Assembly (NCBI GenBank): GCA_902778255.1
Contig: CACYXD010000005.1
Location: 62,001 to 126,000 of the forward strand
Origin: an uncultured Prevotellaceae bacterium
GTDB taxonomy: Bacteria > Bacteroidota > Bacteroidia > Bacteroidales > Bacteroidaceae
Length of the DNA: 64,000 nt
Direction: 5' to 3'
The translations under genes and the position numbers were made by a program. Within the stretch, counting starts at the first letter, position 1. Each line of letters starts with the position of its first letter. Below are positions 25,891 through 35,208 of this stretch, one piece after another. The notes below the pieces were generated by a model. That model did no database searches, was not told the DNA's origin, and saw only the letters and a list, made by a program, of their open reading frames with translations.

Positions 25891-26556
25891 TTAGAATTTC
25901 TTTCCAAAAACGATATTTGTAAAGGTTAGGAAGAGTATTTTCATATCCAGCCACCATGAGCGATGTTCCAAATAATAAAGGTCTAATTCCAAACGACGGA
26001 GCATCTTCTCTATGGTGTCAGTATAGCCATTGTAGAGTGTTGCGTAACTGGTTACGCCTGGACGAATTTGGTAAAGATATGTGTAGCGGGGGTCGCGTGC
26101 CATAATCTGGTCAATATAGAACTTACGCTCTGGACGTGGCCCAATGAAAGCCATATCGCCTGTCAAAACATTCCATAACTGCGGAAGTTCGTCTAAGTGA
26201 TGGTCGCGCAGAAACTTACCGACTTTAGTCATACGTGTCTCTTGTTCATGCTGATATAAGGCGGGGCCATTTTTCTCTGCATCGATTTTCATGCTACGGA
26301 ACTTATAGATGGTGAATGGACGCCCAAAACGGCCTATGCGCTCTTGTTTGAAAATGGCAGGACCGCCATCTTCCCGTTTTACCAATATATAACAAATCAG
26401 AAATAGAGGAGAGAATATGATAAGACAAATGAATGCGATGATGAAATCAACGAGTCTCTTGACGTTGCGTTCTATCTCATTCATCCCGTCAATAATGAAC
26501 GTGGGAGCCTCTAATTCTGGTTCAGAGATGTATAAGTGCGTAGCTTCTGCCTGCAT
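25891..26556 (-). CDS. Initiating sugar transferase (undecaprenyl-phosphate hexose-1-phosphate transferase)
   Basis: The 221-residue protein is a bacterial sugar transferase (PF02397). A membrane hairpin at residues about 35-58 (FIIAFICLIIFSPLFLICYIL) precedes the catalytic domain: FKQERIGRFGRPFTIYKFRSMK, LRDHHLDELPQLWNVL and MAFIGPRPE. It lacks the extra N-terminal transmembrane helices of WbaP/WcaJ, so it is the short PglC-like form. It starts repeat-unit synthesis by moving a sugar phosphate onto undecaprenyl phosphate at the inner membrane. The donor sugar is not deducible. Confidence 0.92.
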   Translation of the reverse strand: MQAEATHLYISEPELEAPTFIIDGMNEIERNVKRLVDFIIAFICLIIFSPLFLICYILVKREDGGPAIFKQERIGRFGRPFTIYKFRSMKIDAEKNGPALYQHEQETRMTKVGKFLRDHHLDELPQLWNVLTGDMAFIGPRPERKFYIDQIMARDPRYTYLYQIRPGVTSYATLYNGYTDTIEKMLRRLELDLYYLEHRSWWLDMKILFLTFTNIVFGKKF

Positions 26557-26687
26557 ATAAATGGTCGGTTGTATAATATCGTTTACTATCTAACGTCTGA
26601 TTCGTGCATTTATTGCATTTGATTTGCGAAAAAGTGTTTTTTATTATTTTTCATATGAAAGTATAGGTGAAACTCACTTTTTTTTTG

Positions 26688-26695
26688 TAATTTTG
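26688..26695 (+). promoter_or_regulatory. -7 promoter box TAATTTTG of the rightward GT2 / radical SAM / GT2 trio
   Basis: This -7 box follows a T-run, 47 bp before the ATG at 26743. The 186-bp region around it separates this trio from the divergent sugar transferase gene. I see no other feature there. Confidence 0.6.
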
Positions 26696-26742
26696 CAAAC
26701 TGTTTGAAAAACTAGAAATAGAAAGAGTAGGCATACAAAGGC

Positions 26743-27456
26743 ATGGTTTCGATTTGCATGGCCACTTATAATGGTCAAAAATATATAAGGCAACAAGTTG
26801 ACAGTATCTGTAATCAGTTGTCAGAGAATGATGAATTAATCATTTCTGATGACTATTCTACGGATGGAACTTGGGATATATTGCAATCGTATGCGGATCC
26901 TCGTGTCAAAATCTTTCGTAACAGACTATCTAAGGGTGTTACTCATAATTTTGAGAATGCTTTGAATCAGGCTCAAGGCGACATTATCTTCTTGTCTGAT
27001 CAAGACGATGTGTGGCTTCCAACAAAAATAGCGGAACTGTCACAATTTTTGATTGACGGCAGTTATGATGTAGTGACGTGTAACTGTGCTGTTACGGATG
27101 CCGACTTGAATGTTGTCAAGGAAGCTTATTACACAACAGAGTCTCCTGTAGACCGGAGTGCTTGGGGTAATTTCAGAAAGGACTTGTGGTTAGGGTGCTG
27201 CGTAGCATTCCGTCGTCAAATACTCAGCGAAATATTGCCTATTCCACGACAAATGGCTGCTCATGATTTATGGCTGTTACTCTATAGCCAGATGCATTTC
27301 AAGTGTGGATATTATCCTAAGGTGCTTCAGTATTACCGACGTCATTCCGAGACGGTGTCGTATGCTGGCGAGCAAAGCCCCAATAGTTTGTATTATAAGT
27401 TAAGCTACAGATTGTATCTGGCATGGCATTTGTTGTTAAGGAGTATAAAACGATAA
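26743..27456 (+). CDS. Glycosyltransferase family 2 protein
   Basis: The 237-residue GT-A fold enzyme opens with VSICMATYNGQKYIRQQVDSI. It carries DELIISDDYSTDGT (nucleotide-binding Asp) and FLSDQDDVW (metal-binding DxD-like motif, about residues 86-91), then the acceptor region MAAHDLWLLL. This is the rhamnosyl/galactosyl-type GT2 subgroup. It probably adds one sugar of the exopolysaccharide repeat. It is the first gene of a rightward trio with short spacing (9 bp to the radical SAM gene). Confidence 0.9.
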   Translation: MVSICMATYNGQKYIRQQVDSICNQLSENDELIISDDYSTDGTWDILQSYADPRVKIFRNRLSKGVTHNFENALNQAQGDIIFLSDQDDVWLPTKIAELSQFLIDGSYDVVTCNCAVTDADLNVVKEAYYTTESPVDRSAWGNFRKDLWLGCCVAFRRQILSEILPIPRQMAAHDLWLLLYSQMHFKCGYYPKVLQYYRRHSETVSYAGEQSPNSLYYKLSYRLYLAWHLLLRSIKR

Positions 27457-27465
27457 GAAGTTAGA

Positions 27466-28923
27466 ATGGATATATTTTTCATCAATCCGCCGTTTAAGGC
27501 TGAATATGGTAAGTTCTCCAGAGAGTCGAGAAGTCCAGCCATCACAAAGAGTGGTGCGCTGTATTACCCATTGTGGCTTATCTATGCAGCTCTTTATGCT
27601 CAGAAAAATGGTCATAGGATTGAGTTTCTTGATGCACCTGCTAAGCAAATGGATGAAGAATCTTCATTGGAAGTTATTCAGAAGTGCCATCACGACAAAG
27701 GTCTATTTGTCGTAAGCACTAGTACTCCATCTATTAAGAGTGATGTAGCTTTTTCTGAGAGGGTCAAACAAATGTATCCTCATACGTTCGTATTATTAGT
27801 GGGTACCCATCCTACAGCATGTGCAGAAGAAACTTTACGTTATAGTGACGCTATTGATGCTGTAGCCATTGGTGAATATGACTGCGTGGTGACAGAACTA
27901 GCCAATGCATTGGACCAGAAAACCGATATTACTGTTGTACGTGGTCTGGGTTTGATACGTGATGGAATATTTGTGCGTACAGAGCCCATGCCTGCTTTCC
28001 GTGATCTAGACAAACTTCCTTATGCTTCACAGTTCATCAAGGAACATCTCGATGTGCGGGACTATTTCTTTGCGGCTGCTACTTATCCCTCGATACAAAT
28101 TTTTACTGGTCGTGGCTGTCCATTCCGATGCAACTTCTGTGTCTATCCTCAGACGATGCACGGACATGCTTTTAGGGCACGTTCGGCCGCAAATGTAGTA
28201 GGGGAGTTTGAATATATTGCTAAGCATTTTCCTGATGTCAAGGAAGTGGTCATAGAGGATGATACCTTTACAGCCAACAAGAATCGTGTGAAGGAGATTT
28301 GTCAGTTGCTAATTGAACGTGGCTTGCAGAAACGCCTCAGATGGCTGTGTAATGCCCGTGTTGATCTTGACCTTGATACGATGATGGCTATGAAGGCTGC
28401 TGGCTGTCGGTTGATTATACCAGGCATTGAAAGTGGAAGTCAGAAGATTCTCGATAATATTAAAAAAGGAACGAAAGTGGAGCAGTTCTATCAATATGTT
28501 TCTAATGCCAAGAAGGCAGGCTTGCTGATTCATGCCTGTTATATGGTGGGTAATCAGGGGGAGACAAAAGAAACGATGGAGCAGACTCTGCAATTGGCTT
28601 TGAAGTTGAATACCGACACGGCACAGTTCTTTCCCTTGATTCCTTATCCAGGAACGGAGGCTTACAATTGGGCAAGGTCGAATGGATATATTGAGACCGA
28701 TTATGAAAAATACTGTATGCCAGACGGAACTCATAATACTGTGCTATCGACACCAGAGCTATCTGCGCAACAGATGGTAGATTTCTGTAATATGGCCCGT
28801 AAGAAGTATTATCTTCGTCCAAGTTATTTTATTCATCGTTTACGAGTGGGGTTGAAAAACCCAGATGATTTGAAGCGTTCGATCAAAGCTTTTGGCCGTC
28901 TGAGAAAATATTTGTTTCATTAA
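27466..28923 (+). CDS. B12-binding-type radical SAM protein in the exopolysaccharide cluster
   Basis: The 485-residue protein has an N-terminal cobalamin-binding-like Rossmann domain (1-150, with LVGTHPTACAEETL and IGEYDCVVTEL). A radical SAM TIM-barrel core follows with CPFRCNFC (Cys218, Cys222, Cys225), the ligands of a 4Fe-4S cluster. The usual DxHxxG cobalamin motif is absent, so B12 may bind without His ligation or not at all. Related proteins methylate or rearrange carbons in natural products, lipids and phosphonates. Its position between two GT2 genes suggests it modifies a sugar, lipid carrier or polysaccharide substituent. The function is unknown. Confidence 0.85.
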   Translation: MDIFFINPPFKAEYGKFSRESRSPAITKSGALYYPLWLIYAALYAQKNGHRIEFLDAPAKQMDEESSLEVIQKCHHDKGLFVVSTSTPSIKSDVAFSERVKQMYPHTFVLLVGTHPTACAEETLRYSDAIDAVAIGEYDCVVTELANALDQKTDITVVRGLGLIRDGIFVRTEPMPAFRDLDKLPYASQFIKEHLDVRDYFFAAATYPSIQIFTGRGCPFRCNFCVYPQTMHGHAFRARSAANVVGEFEYIAKHFPDVKEVVIEDDTFTANKNRVKEICQLLIERGLQKRLRWLCNARVDLDLDTMMAMKAAGCRLIIPGIESGSQKILDNIKKGTKVEQFYQYVSNAKKAGLLIHACYMVGNQGETKETMEQTLQLALKLNTDTAQFFPLIPYPGTEAYNWARSNGYIETDYEKYCMPDGTHNTVLSTPELSAQQMVDFCNMARKKYYLRPSYFIHRLRVGLKNPDDLKRSIKAFGRLRKYLFH

Positions 28924-28940
28924 TCCGTTATAAGAGTATC

Positions 28941-29699
28941 TTGAATAGTCAATTGGTATCTGTCATCATGCCGTCGCATAACGATGAACGTTATATCCAT
29001 ACGGCAATCCAGTCGGTGTTGGCTCAGACTTACAAAGACTGGGAGTTGATTGTTGTTGACGATAGCTCAAACGATCATACGCTGGAGATTATTGACGGAT
29101 ATTGCAGGAAAGATCCTCGAATTAGGACATATGCTACGGAAAGACCTTCCGGTTCACCTACCTTGCCAAGAAATATTGGTATTAAGAATGCTAAAGGCCG
29201 GTATATTGCATTCCTGGATAGCGATGATAAATGGTTGCCAACGAAGTTAGAACATCAAGTACATCTTTTTCAGGAAGTTGACGATGCGGTTATAGTTTTT
29301 TCTAACTATAAGAAGATGGATGATGCAGGGCAACCTCACAAACGTAATGTGATGGCTCCTATGTCAACAGATTATCGTCGACTCCTTAAGGGAAATGTCA
29401 TGGGCTGTCTTACCATAATGTATGACACAGCGAAGGTGGGGAAATTGGAATTCCCTCATTGCGGGCATGAAGACTATTCACTATGGCTCACAATATTAAA
29501 GAGTGGAGGAAAAGCTTACAATACAAATAGTATTGAAGCTTTTTATCGCATCAAGTCGTCTTCGGTATCGTCAAACAAATTCCGCGCTATGGGATGGCAA
29601 TGGTATATCTACACAAAGATAGAGAAACTTGGGTACCCTATGTCTGTCTATTACTTCGTAAACTATGCTGTAAGGGCAGTCATCAAACGCTTGAAGTGA
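28941..29699 (+). CDS. Glycosyltransferase family 2 protein (probable TTG start)
   Basis: The 252-residue GT-A enzyme shows VSVIMPSHNDERYIHTAIQSVL, ELIVVDDSSNDHT and the metal-binding FLDSDDKWLP motif (about residue 92-100). No ATG is available upstream of the first beta strand, so translation probably begins at TTG 28941. The next ATG (28968) would delete the first strand. It closes the rightward trio and converges with the leftward GT2 gene, with 6 bp between stops. The sugar donor and acceptor are unknown. Confidence 0.85.
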   Translation: MNSQLVSVIMPSHNDERYIHTAIQSVLAQTYKDWELIVVDDSSNDHTLEIIDGYCRKDPRIRTYATERPSGSPTLPRNIGIKNAKGRYIAFLDSDDKWLPTKLEHQVHLFQEVDDAVIVFSNYKKMDDAGQPHKRNVMAPMSTDYRRLLKGNVMGCLTIMYDTAKVGKLEFPHCGHEDYSLWLTILKSGGKAYNTNSIEAFYRIKSSSVSSNKFRAMGWQWYIYTKIEKLGYPMSVYYFVNYAVRAVIKRLK

Positions 29700-29705
29700 T
29701 TGCAG

Positions 29706-30566
29706 CTATGTGCGTTTTTTCGTCTTATCTAGTACAAATCGCCTATATCTTATTTTGGCAATGATATAATCAGCAATGGAAATTTCTCTTATTGCGTTGA
29801 TTTCCTTGAAGTGGTTGATGTTTAGTCTTAACACTTCACGAAAATGCTGTAATTTGAAATAAAACGTTTGGACTTTTGCATCTTTTGCACCTAAAGTGTT
29901 CTCTCCATGCTGACGATAAAGGATATATGAGTCACAGAGGTTATGAATGGTTCCTCTTGCAGCAATTGTTGACAAAGCAATCCATGTGTCATGCATAGTC
30001 GCCCTGTTATAAGGCCGTTTGGTCACTTCTTTGGCTTTCTTGTTGAAGAGCATTGTGCATCCAGTTACATAGTGTAAGGCAGCATGATCGTCATAACTTC
30101 TAATCCATGATGGGTAGATGTTTTCGTATTCCCAGAATGACGGGGCGATGACATTTTTATTACTGTCAACAACAGTCAAATCTGTATTGATGACAACTGG
30201 AATGTCTGGTGTTTGACTTTCAATCATCCTGATGCATTCAAATGCCTTTTCTATTTTTTCCGGCAGCCATACGTCATCCTGGTCACAGAACGTATAATAG
30301 CTTGAATCTACTTGTTCCAGCATACTCAGGAAGTTCTTGCATGCTCCACCCTGTGATGGATAGTCCAAAATGGTAATCTTATCGGGATGCGTCTCAATGT
30401 ATTGATTGACGATAGACATTGTGTCGTCAGACGAACCATCGTCATGTATAAATAGATGCCAGTCTTGACAAGTTTGTGCTAAGAGAGAATCTATCTGTTC
30501 CCTAAGATATTTCGCTCCATTGTATGTGGCCATCAGTATGGCTATTCGATTAGGACTTCTCGTCAT
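29706..30566 (-). CDS. Glycosyltransferase family 2 protein
   Basis: The 286-residue GT-A enzyme starts RIAILMATYNGAKYLREQIDSLL. It has HLFIHDDGSSDDT and YTFCDQDDVWLPEKI, closely resembling the 26743 enzyme in type (rhamnosyltransferase-like group), with MHDTWIAL in the acceptor region. It lies at the 3' end of the leftward exopolysaccharide operon, 31 bp after the GT-B gene. Confidence 0.9.
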   Translation of the reverse strand: MTRSPNRIAILMATYNGAKYLREQIDSLLAQTCQDWHLFIHDDGSSDDTMSIVNQYIETHPDKITILDYPSQGGACKNFLSMLEQVDSSYYTFCDQDDVWLPEKIEKAFECIRMIESQTPDIPVVINTDLTVVDSNKNVIAPSFWEYENIYPSWIRSYDDHAALHYVTGCTMLFNKKAKEVTKRPYNRATMHDTWIALSTIAARGTIHNLCDSYILYRQHGENTLGAKDAKVQTFYFKLQHFREVLRLNINHFKEINAIREISIADYIIAKIRYRRFVLDKTKKRT

Positions 30567-30597
30567 TTGCCTTTTTCTGTTTTTTTATAGGATATAT

Positions 30598-31683
30598 TTA
30601 TTTCTTTTCCAAGCATATTGTACAGATATTTTTATCTGAATTTCTTGTCGATAAAGTGATGGCGATCTCTTTGTTTTTGGGACTCTTTTTCGGTAATAGC
30701 TTCGATAAATCGTTCTGATAGCTGATGTGCTCATATCCTAATCTATAGGAGTCACCTATTCTTTCATATTTTACAATCGGAATAATTCCGTAATACAGAT
30801 ATTCAATCAACTTTGTAGGAGCAGCTACCCGATTGAGTATGTGCTCGTCACGCAGGATATATCCGTAATGAGATATTGAATAATAGGAACTCAACTCAGA
30901 GGGTTTAACGCTTCGAATGATATACCTAAAGGACTTGTTGGGAGTCAAATCACTCATTATTTTTTCAACCCCCTTGACATCGCCTGTCAGTAGAATATGG
31001 AAATGATTTGTTGTTGTGTTCTTAATCATGGTTTGAATGGTTAGGCCTACATTCTGCCATCGTTGGGTATTTCCTGAGTATATGAAGACAATGTCACAGT
31101 CTCGAATACCTAGTTCGTTTTTGAGCGCAGAGAGTTTCTCTTGGTGAACTTCTGAAAAAGCATTCTTAGAATATATGGGCTTGATAATAAAGGCCTTATT
31201 AGCGCAGAAGGGGTATTTCTCTATATAATAGTCTTTCATTTCCTCGCTAACGCAAATCAGATTGGAAACTTCTCTGAATAATTTCTTCTCTGCAATGCCA
31301 AGAATCCAGGCAAACTTCTGGTTGCCTTCAAATGCTGTTTCTTCAGGAACTGTTCCGTGAATGTCAAGCGTAACATTGTGATGGGACAGATTAAAAGAAT
31401 ATAATTTAAAATAGTTAAAGACGGAATGAATGTAGATGTGAGTGTGACCCTTGATGATCTTGTATAGGAATAGGAAATGTAAGATAAGATTAATCCTAAA
31501 TATGTCAATATTCCCATTTTCTAAGGTCTCATGCTGTTTTTTGAGAAATATCCTAATACCTATCTCAATATATGTACGATGCCATTCACTAAATTCCTTG
31601 TCAATGGAATATATGCGCTGCGCCATTCCTTCGGTAATTTTCTCACCAATAGGATATCTTGCAAAAATGAGTATTTTATTCAT
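30598..31683 (-). CDS. GT-B fold glycosyltransferase (family 4-like)
   Basis: The 361-residue protein has a two-domain GT-B layout. The N-terminal half contains NVTLDIHGTVPEET and SNLICVSEEMKDYY. The C-terminal half contains FIYSGNTQRWQNV and the family-4 loop around RVAAPTKLIEYLYYGIIPIV, whose EYxxxGxPxV-like pattern places the nucleotide-sugar site. The N-terminal EX7E context is weakly conserved. It is AT-rich compared with housekeeping genes in the window and starts 4 bp from the wecB stop. It probably adds one sugar of the repeat unit. Confidence 0.78.
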   Translation of the reverse strand: MNKILIFARYPIGEKITEGMAQRIYSIDKEFSEWHRTYIEIGIRIFLKKQHETLENGNIDIFRINLILHFLFLYKIIKGHTHIYIHSVFNYFKLYSFNLSHHNVTLDIHGTVPEETAFEGNQKFAWILGIAEKKLFREVSNLICVSEEMKDYYIEKYPFCANKAFIIKPIYSKNAFSEVHQEKLSALKNELGIRDCDIVFIYSGNTQRWQNVGLTIQTMIKNTTTNHFHILLTGDVKGVEKIMSDLTPNKSFRYIIRSVKPSELSSYYSISHYGYILRDEHILNRVAAPTKLIEYLYYGIIPIVKYERIGDSYRLGYEHISYQNDLSKLLPKKSPKNKEIAITLSTRNSDKNICTICLEKK

Positions 31684-31687
31684 CCTA

Positions 31688-32863
31688 TTATTGTGTAATA
31701 TAATCTGCTATTCTTATCGATGCCTTACCATCGCCATAGGGGTTTACGGCTTTACTCATCTTGTCATAAGCAATGGGATCGTCAAGCAGAAGACTTGCCT
31801 CGCGGATAATTAGTTCACGATCGGTACCTACAAGATGGACGGTGCCGCTTTCAAGTGCTTCGGGACGCTCTGTTGTGTCTCGCATGACAAGCACTGGTTT
31901 CCCCAATCCAGGGGCTTCTTCCTGAATGCCACCGGAATCTGTCAGCACGAAATATGATTTCTCCATTAGGAACACAAATTCCAAGTATTGAAGAGGCTCA
32001 ATGAAGAAAACGTTGCCAAGATTGTTGAGATTCTCACCAAAGACCTGATGGATAGGTTTGCGGACATTGGGATTGAGATGCATGGGATATACAAAATCCA
32101 CCTGGGGGTATTTCTGGGATAGTTCTTTGATCGCTGTGACAATATTGGCAAAACCTTCACCGAAGTTCTCACGACGATGGCCCGTTATCAAAACAAGTTT
32201 CTTTCCCTTTGACCCCGAAAGCCCTGAATTGTCATTCAGTCGAGTCACATCATAGCCCGCGGCTCTAAGCACATCTTCTTGCTTCGTTGCAAGGGTAGGG
32301 GTACCCTTTAATTTATCTACGACCATGTGTAAGGCGTCGATAACCGTGTTGCCGGTGACAATGATATGTCCAGAGACGTTTTCATCTTTCAGATTTTTCT
32401 TAGAAAGTGGGGTCGGCGCAAAGTGATAGGTTGCTATTCTTCCTGTAAGCTGTCGGTTCATCTCTTCTGGCCAAGGGCTATACATATTGTGAGTACGCAG
32501 GCCTGCCTCTACATGTCCAACAGGAATCTGTTGATAGAAAGCTGCGAGTGCAGCAGCTGTGGATGTCGTTGTGTCGCCATGAACAAGAACAATATCGGGA
32601 CGGCATTGAGCAAAGATGTTGCGCATACCTAGTAGAACACGCGAGGTGATATCGTATAAATCTTGTCCTTGTCGCATAATCGATAAGTCATAATCTGGTG
32701 CTATGTCGAATAATCGTAGCACTTGGTCTAGCATTTCGCGGTGCTGTCCTGTTACGCAGATAATAGTCTCAAATTCCTTGTTTCGCTTTTGGAGCTCTTT
32801 GACCAATGGTGCCATTTTAATGGCTTCTGGGCGGGTGCCGAAAACTAACATTATTTTCTTCAT
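31688..32863 (-). CDS. wecB: UDP-N-acetylglucosamine 2-epimerase (non-hydrolysing)
   Basis: The 391-residue enzyme interconverts UDP-GlcNAc and UDP-ManNAc. Motifs include MLVFGTRPEAIKMAPLV, VTGQHREMLDQ, VLVHGDTTTS, HVEAGLRTHN, PEEMNRQL, ITGHRRENFG and the C-terminal LTDSGGIQEEAPGLGKPVLVMR. The start at 32863 overlaps the flippase stop by ATGA and replaces a longer open frame that would run into the flippase gene. It implies that the exopolysaccharide contains ManNAc or a derivative, although no wecC is in the window. Confidence 0.95.
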   Translation of the reverse strand: MKKIMLVFGTRPEAIKMAPLVKELQKRNKEFETIICVTGQHREMLDQVLRLFDIAPDYDLSIMRQGQDLYDITSRVLLGMRNIFAQCRPDIVLVHGDTTTSTAAALAAFYQQIPVGHVEAGLRTHNMYSPWPEEMNRQLTGRIATYHFAPTPLSKKNLKDENVSGHIIVTGNTVIDALHMVVDKLKGTPTLATKQEDVLRAAGYDVTRLNDNSGLSGSKGKKLVLITGHRRENFGEGFANIVTAIKELSQKYPQVDFVYPMHLNPNVRKPIHQVFGENLNNLGNVFFIEPLQYLEFVFLMEKSYFVLTDSGGIQEEAPGLGKPVLVMRDTTERPEALESGTVHLVGTDRELIIREASLLLDDPIAYDKMSKAVNPYGDGKASIRIADYITQ

Positions 32864-34137
32864 AGCTTCTTTATCTTTATTGATCCCAGCATGGTAACTG
32901 TTAATACTAATTCTCCAATGAGAATGGCAAACGCCGTACCATAGCATGAATATTTCTGAGTAAGGAATAGTATCAGCAGCACTGTAGCGATGCCACTAAA
33001 AGTCATTAATATGGCATACAATTTCGATTGTCCGATACAAGTAAGGTATTGTACACCGATGAAGTTGTTAGCAACACTGAAGATCATCCATGCAGACAAT
33101 ACGTATAACACCATTTTATAGTTGAGGAATTCTCTGGTGAAGAATATGGGTATAATAAAATCTGAGGTGAGGATAAGCATCAGAGCAATGGCGATAGCCA
33201 AAAATAATGTGTATTTTGCTGCTCTTTTAATATATCTGATTCCTGCAGCTTTCTGCTGGACCATGAGTTCACTAATATGTGGATAGATAGCGGTGGTGAT
33301 AGGGGCAAAGATGAGAATACAAGCACGGATGATTCTGTCGAAGCCGGAATAGTAGCCTATAAGTTCCTCGGTAACGATTAGTCCCATGATGAATACGGAA
33401 CTGCCATTAAGAATAACAGACATGGAAGATGAAATGAATATTGGAAACCCTTCTTTAAAAGCCTTTATGATATCTGTTATGTGAATGTAGCGTATGAAAT
33501 GGCAGTCCTTAAAACAAATGATAGAGGCATACGTTCCTGCAATGATAAAACTGGCTGAGTATATGAGTGGGACATAAATATAATCGCTCTTATCGTTGAT
33601 GACAACAAAGACAGACATTAAAAGAAGTACTTTGATGGTTATGTTGACAATGGTTATTTGCCCTAATCTTTGTATGCCTTGGAAATACCATTGTGGGAAT
33701 AGACAAGCGCCAACGACAACTCCCCAAAACATGATGTAGAGTGTGATGTCAGAATTGAACCTATCTGATAGGAGAATGGTAGCGATGTATACGAATGTAC
33801 AAAGTAACAACAGCAAGAACTTTGCGGCATAGACACTACCGACTATTCTCGAAACAGCCTGCGGCGACTGACTGTTTCTGGCAATATCTCTGGTTGCTGT
33901 GATATTAAAGCCATAATCAGTTATAATCGTGAAGTAAAGCAGGAATGCCTGTGCAAAGGAAATCCTTCCAAAGTAGTCAACCCCAATGGTGATGATAAGA
34001 TACTTCATAGTCAGAAGGGGAAACAGGTAGTTCACCATCTGAGTAAGAAGAAGAAGTATGACATTCTTTCCTACATGATTATTCCCCTGTCTTATGGAGG
34101 CTACTTTTCCCTTTATGATATCTATGAGTTCGTGCAT
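32860..34137 (-). CDS. wzx: Polysaccharide repeat-unit flippase (Wzx)
   Basis: The 425-residue inner-membrane protein has about 12 predicted hydrophobic helices. The family segments GRISFAQAFLLYFTIITDYGFNITATRDIAR and FPQWYFQGIQRL typify RfbX/Wzx (PF01943) flippases of the MOP superfamily. It moves lipid-linked repeat units to the periplasm. It is AT-rich and located between the polymerase and wecB. Confidence 0.9.
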   Translation of the reverse strand: MHELIDIIKGKVASIRQGNNHVGKNVILLLLTQMVNYLFPLLTMKYLIITIGVDYFGRISFAQAFLLYFTIITDYGFNITATRDIARNSQSPQAVSRIVGSVYAAKFLLLLLCTFVYIATILLSDRFNSDITLYIMFWGVVVGACLFPQWYFQGIQRLGQITIVNITIKVLLLMSVFVVINDKSDYIYVPLIYSASFIIAGTYASIICFKDCHFIRYIHITDIIKAFKEGFPIFISSSMSVILNGSSVFIMGLIVTEELIGYYSGFDRIIRACILIFAPITTAIYPHISELMVQQKAAGIRYIKRAAKYTLFLAIAIALMLILTSDFIIPIFFTREFLNYKMVLYVLSAWMIFSVANNFIGVQYLTCIGQSKLYAILMTFSGIATVLLILFLTQKYSCYGTAFAILIGELVLTVTMLGSIKIKKL

Positions 34138-34161
34138 TAGCGGATTGTCTACTTGTAGATG

Positions 34162-35208
34162 TTATGTGAGGATATATTCCAGTCTGAATATACAGTACAA
34201 GCTTGCAGCAGTACTTACCATTACAATAACCATACGCCCAATCCACATAGGACGGAATAGGTAAACGAAGCTTGTGATGATAAAAGGCTCTACAATGGCG
34301 AATAACTCACTCAGTCGGTAGGCGAGTACAGCATTTGTAAATAGTAAGGTCAGCTCTATAAGTACCGATAATCCCATAATTTTTATAAACAGGGACAGAT
34401 ATTGGTTCATATCTTTTAAGAAGTCATAAAACCATAATGCTGTGATATATACCAATATTTTTATCCATAGGATAGGGTTGATAAGAGAAGCCTCGTCCAT
34501 CTGTCCTTTTTCTGCTAGATCATTATACACCTCAAGTCTTTCACCTCCGGCAAAAGAGGGAATAAATGAAATGAGGTTGAGTTTCAAAATGCACAGGATG
34601 AGGCCGAATGGTACGATGCTATACAATAGCAGTTTCCACTTAAGTGTCAAGGGCTTGTTGCTAAAAAGAAATATCAGACACAGTAGAATAGCCGAATAAT
34701 GGAACATAGTTGCGATGCCTATCATGGCAAGTGCCATTCGTTTTCTGCCATTAGAATAGTAGTATAATGCACCTATTCCAAAAGCCAATGCAGCTCCAGC
34801 GCGGATTTGTATTAAGTCATGCAAAATATACAGGTAGGATATAAATATAAATAATGTCAATATGGGAAGTGGGCTCATCCTGTATATGAATCTCCCCCTA
34901 ATATTAATGGCAATTATGGCATATACTGTAAATAGTGCAGAAACGGTAAATCCGAGACTACGAAGAATGCCAGAAATGATTAAAAAAGAGGGTTCGGTAA
35001 GTAAGCCTGTTATAGCATTGGTGCCATAAAACATTTCCTCGTAGTTGATGGCATCTGGTGTATCATGTACATCCTTAAAAGCGGGGACTAAAATCATTAT
35101 TCCACATATTGCGATAAAGATGATTATCTTGTCTTTTTCTTCCAGAAAATCTTCTAGAAAGACAAAAAGCATACCAATCAGGAGCAATATGATGTATGAG
35201 AATGTCAT
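34162..35208 (-). CDS. EpsG-family exopolysaccharide polymerase (Wzy)
   Basis: The 348-residue polytopic membrane protein has about 10 hydrophobic segments. The EpsG-type sequence DTPDAINYEEMFYG near the N-terminus and the helix LIQIRAGAALAFGIGALYYYSNGRKRMAL are typical of EpsG/Wzy polymerases, which join repeat units in the periplasm. The ATG overlaps the wzz stop (ATGA), so the two are translationally coupled. It is low in GC, like the neighbouring flippase. Confidence 0.85.
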   Translation of the reverse strand: MTFSYIILLLIGMLFVFLEDFLEEKDKIIIFIAICGIMILVPAFKDVHDTPDAINYEEMFYGTNAITGLLTEPSFLIISGILRSLGFTVSALFTVYAIIAINIRGRFIYRMSPLPILTLFIFISYLYILHDLIQIRAGAALAFGIGALYYYSNGRKRMALAMIGIATMFHYSAILLCLIFLFSNKPLTLKWKLLLYSIVPFGLILCILKLNLISFIPSFAGGERLEVYNDLAEKGQMDEASLINPILWIKILVYITALWFYDFLKDMNQYLSLFIKIMGLSVLIELTLLFTNAVLAYRLSELFAIVEPFIITSFVYLFRPMWIGRMVIVMVSTAASLYCIFRLEYILT

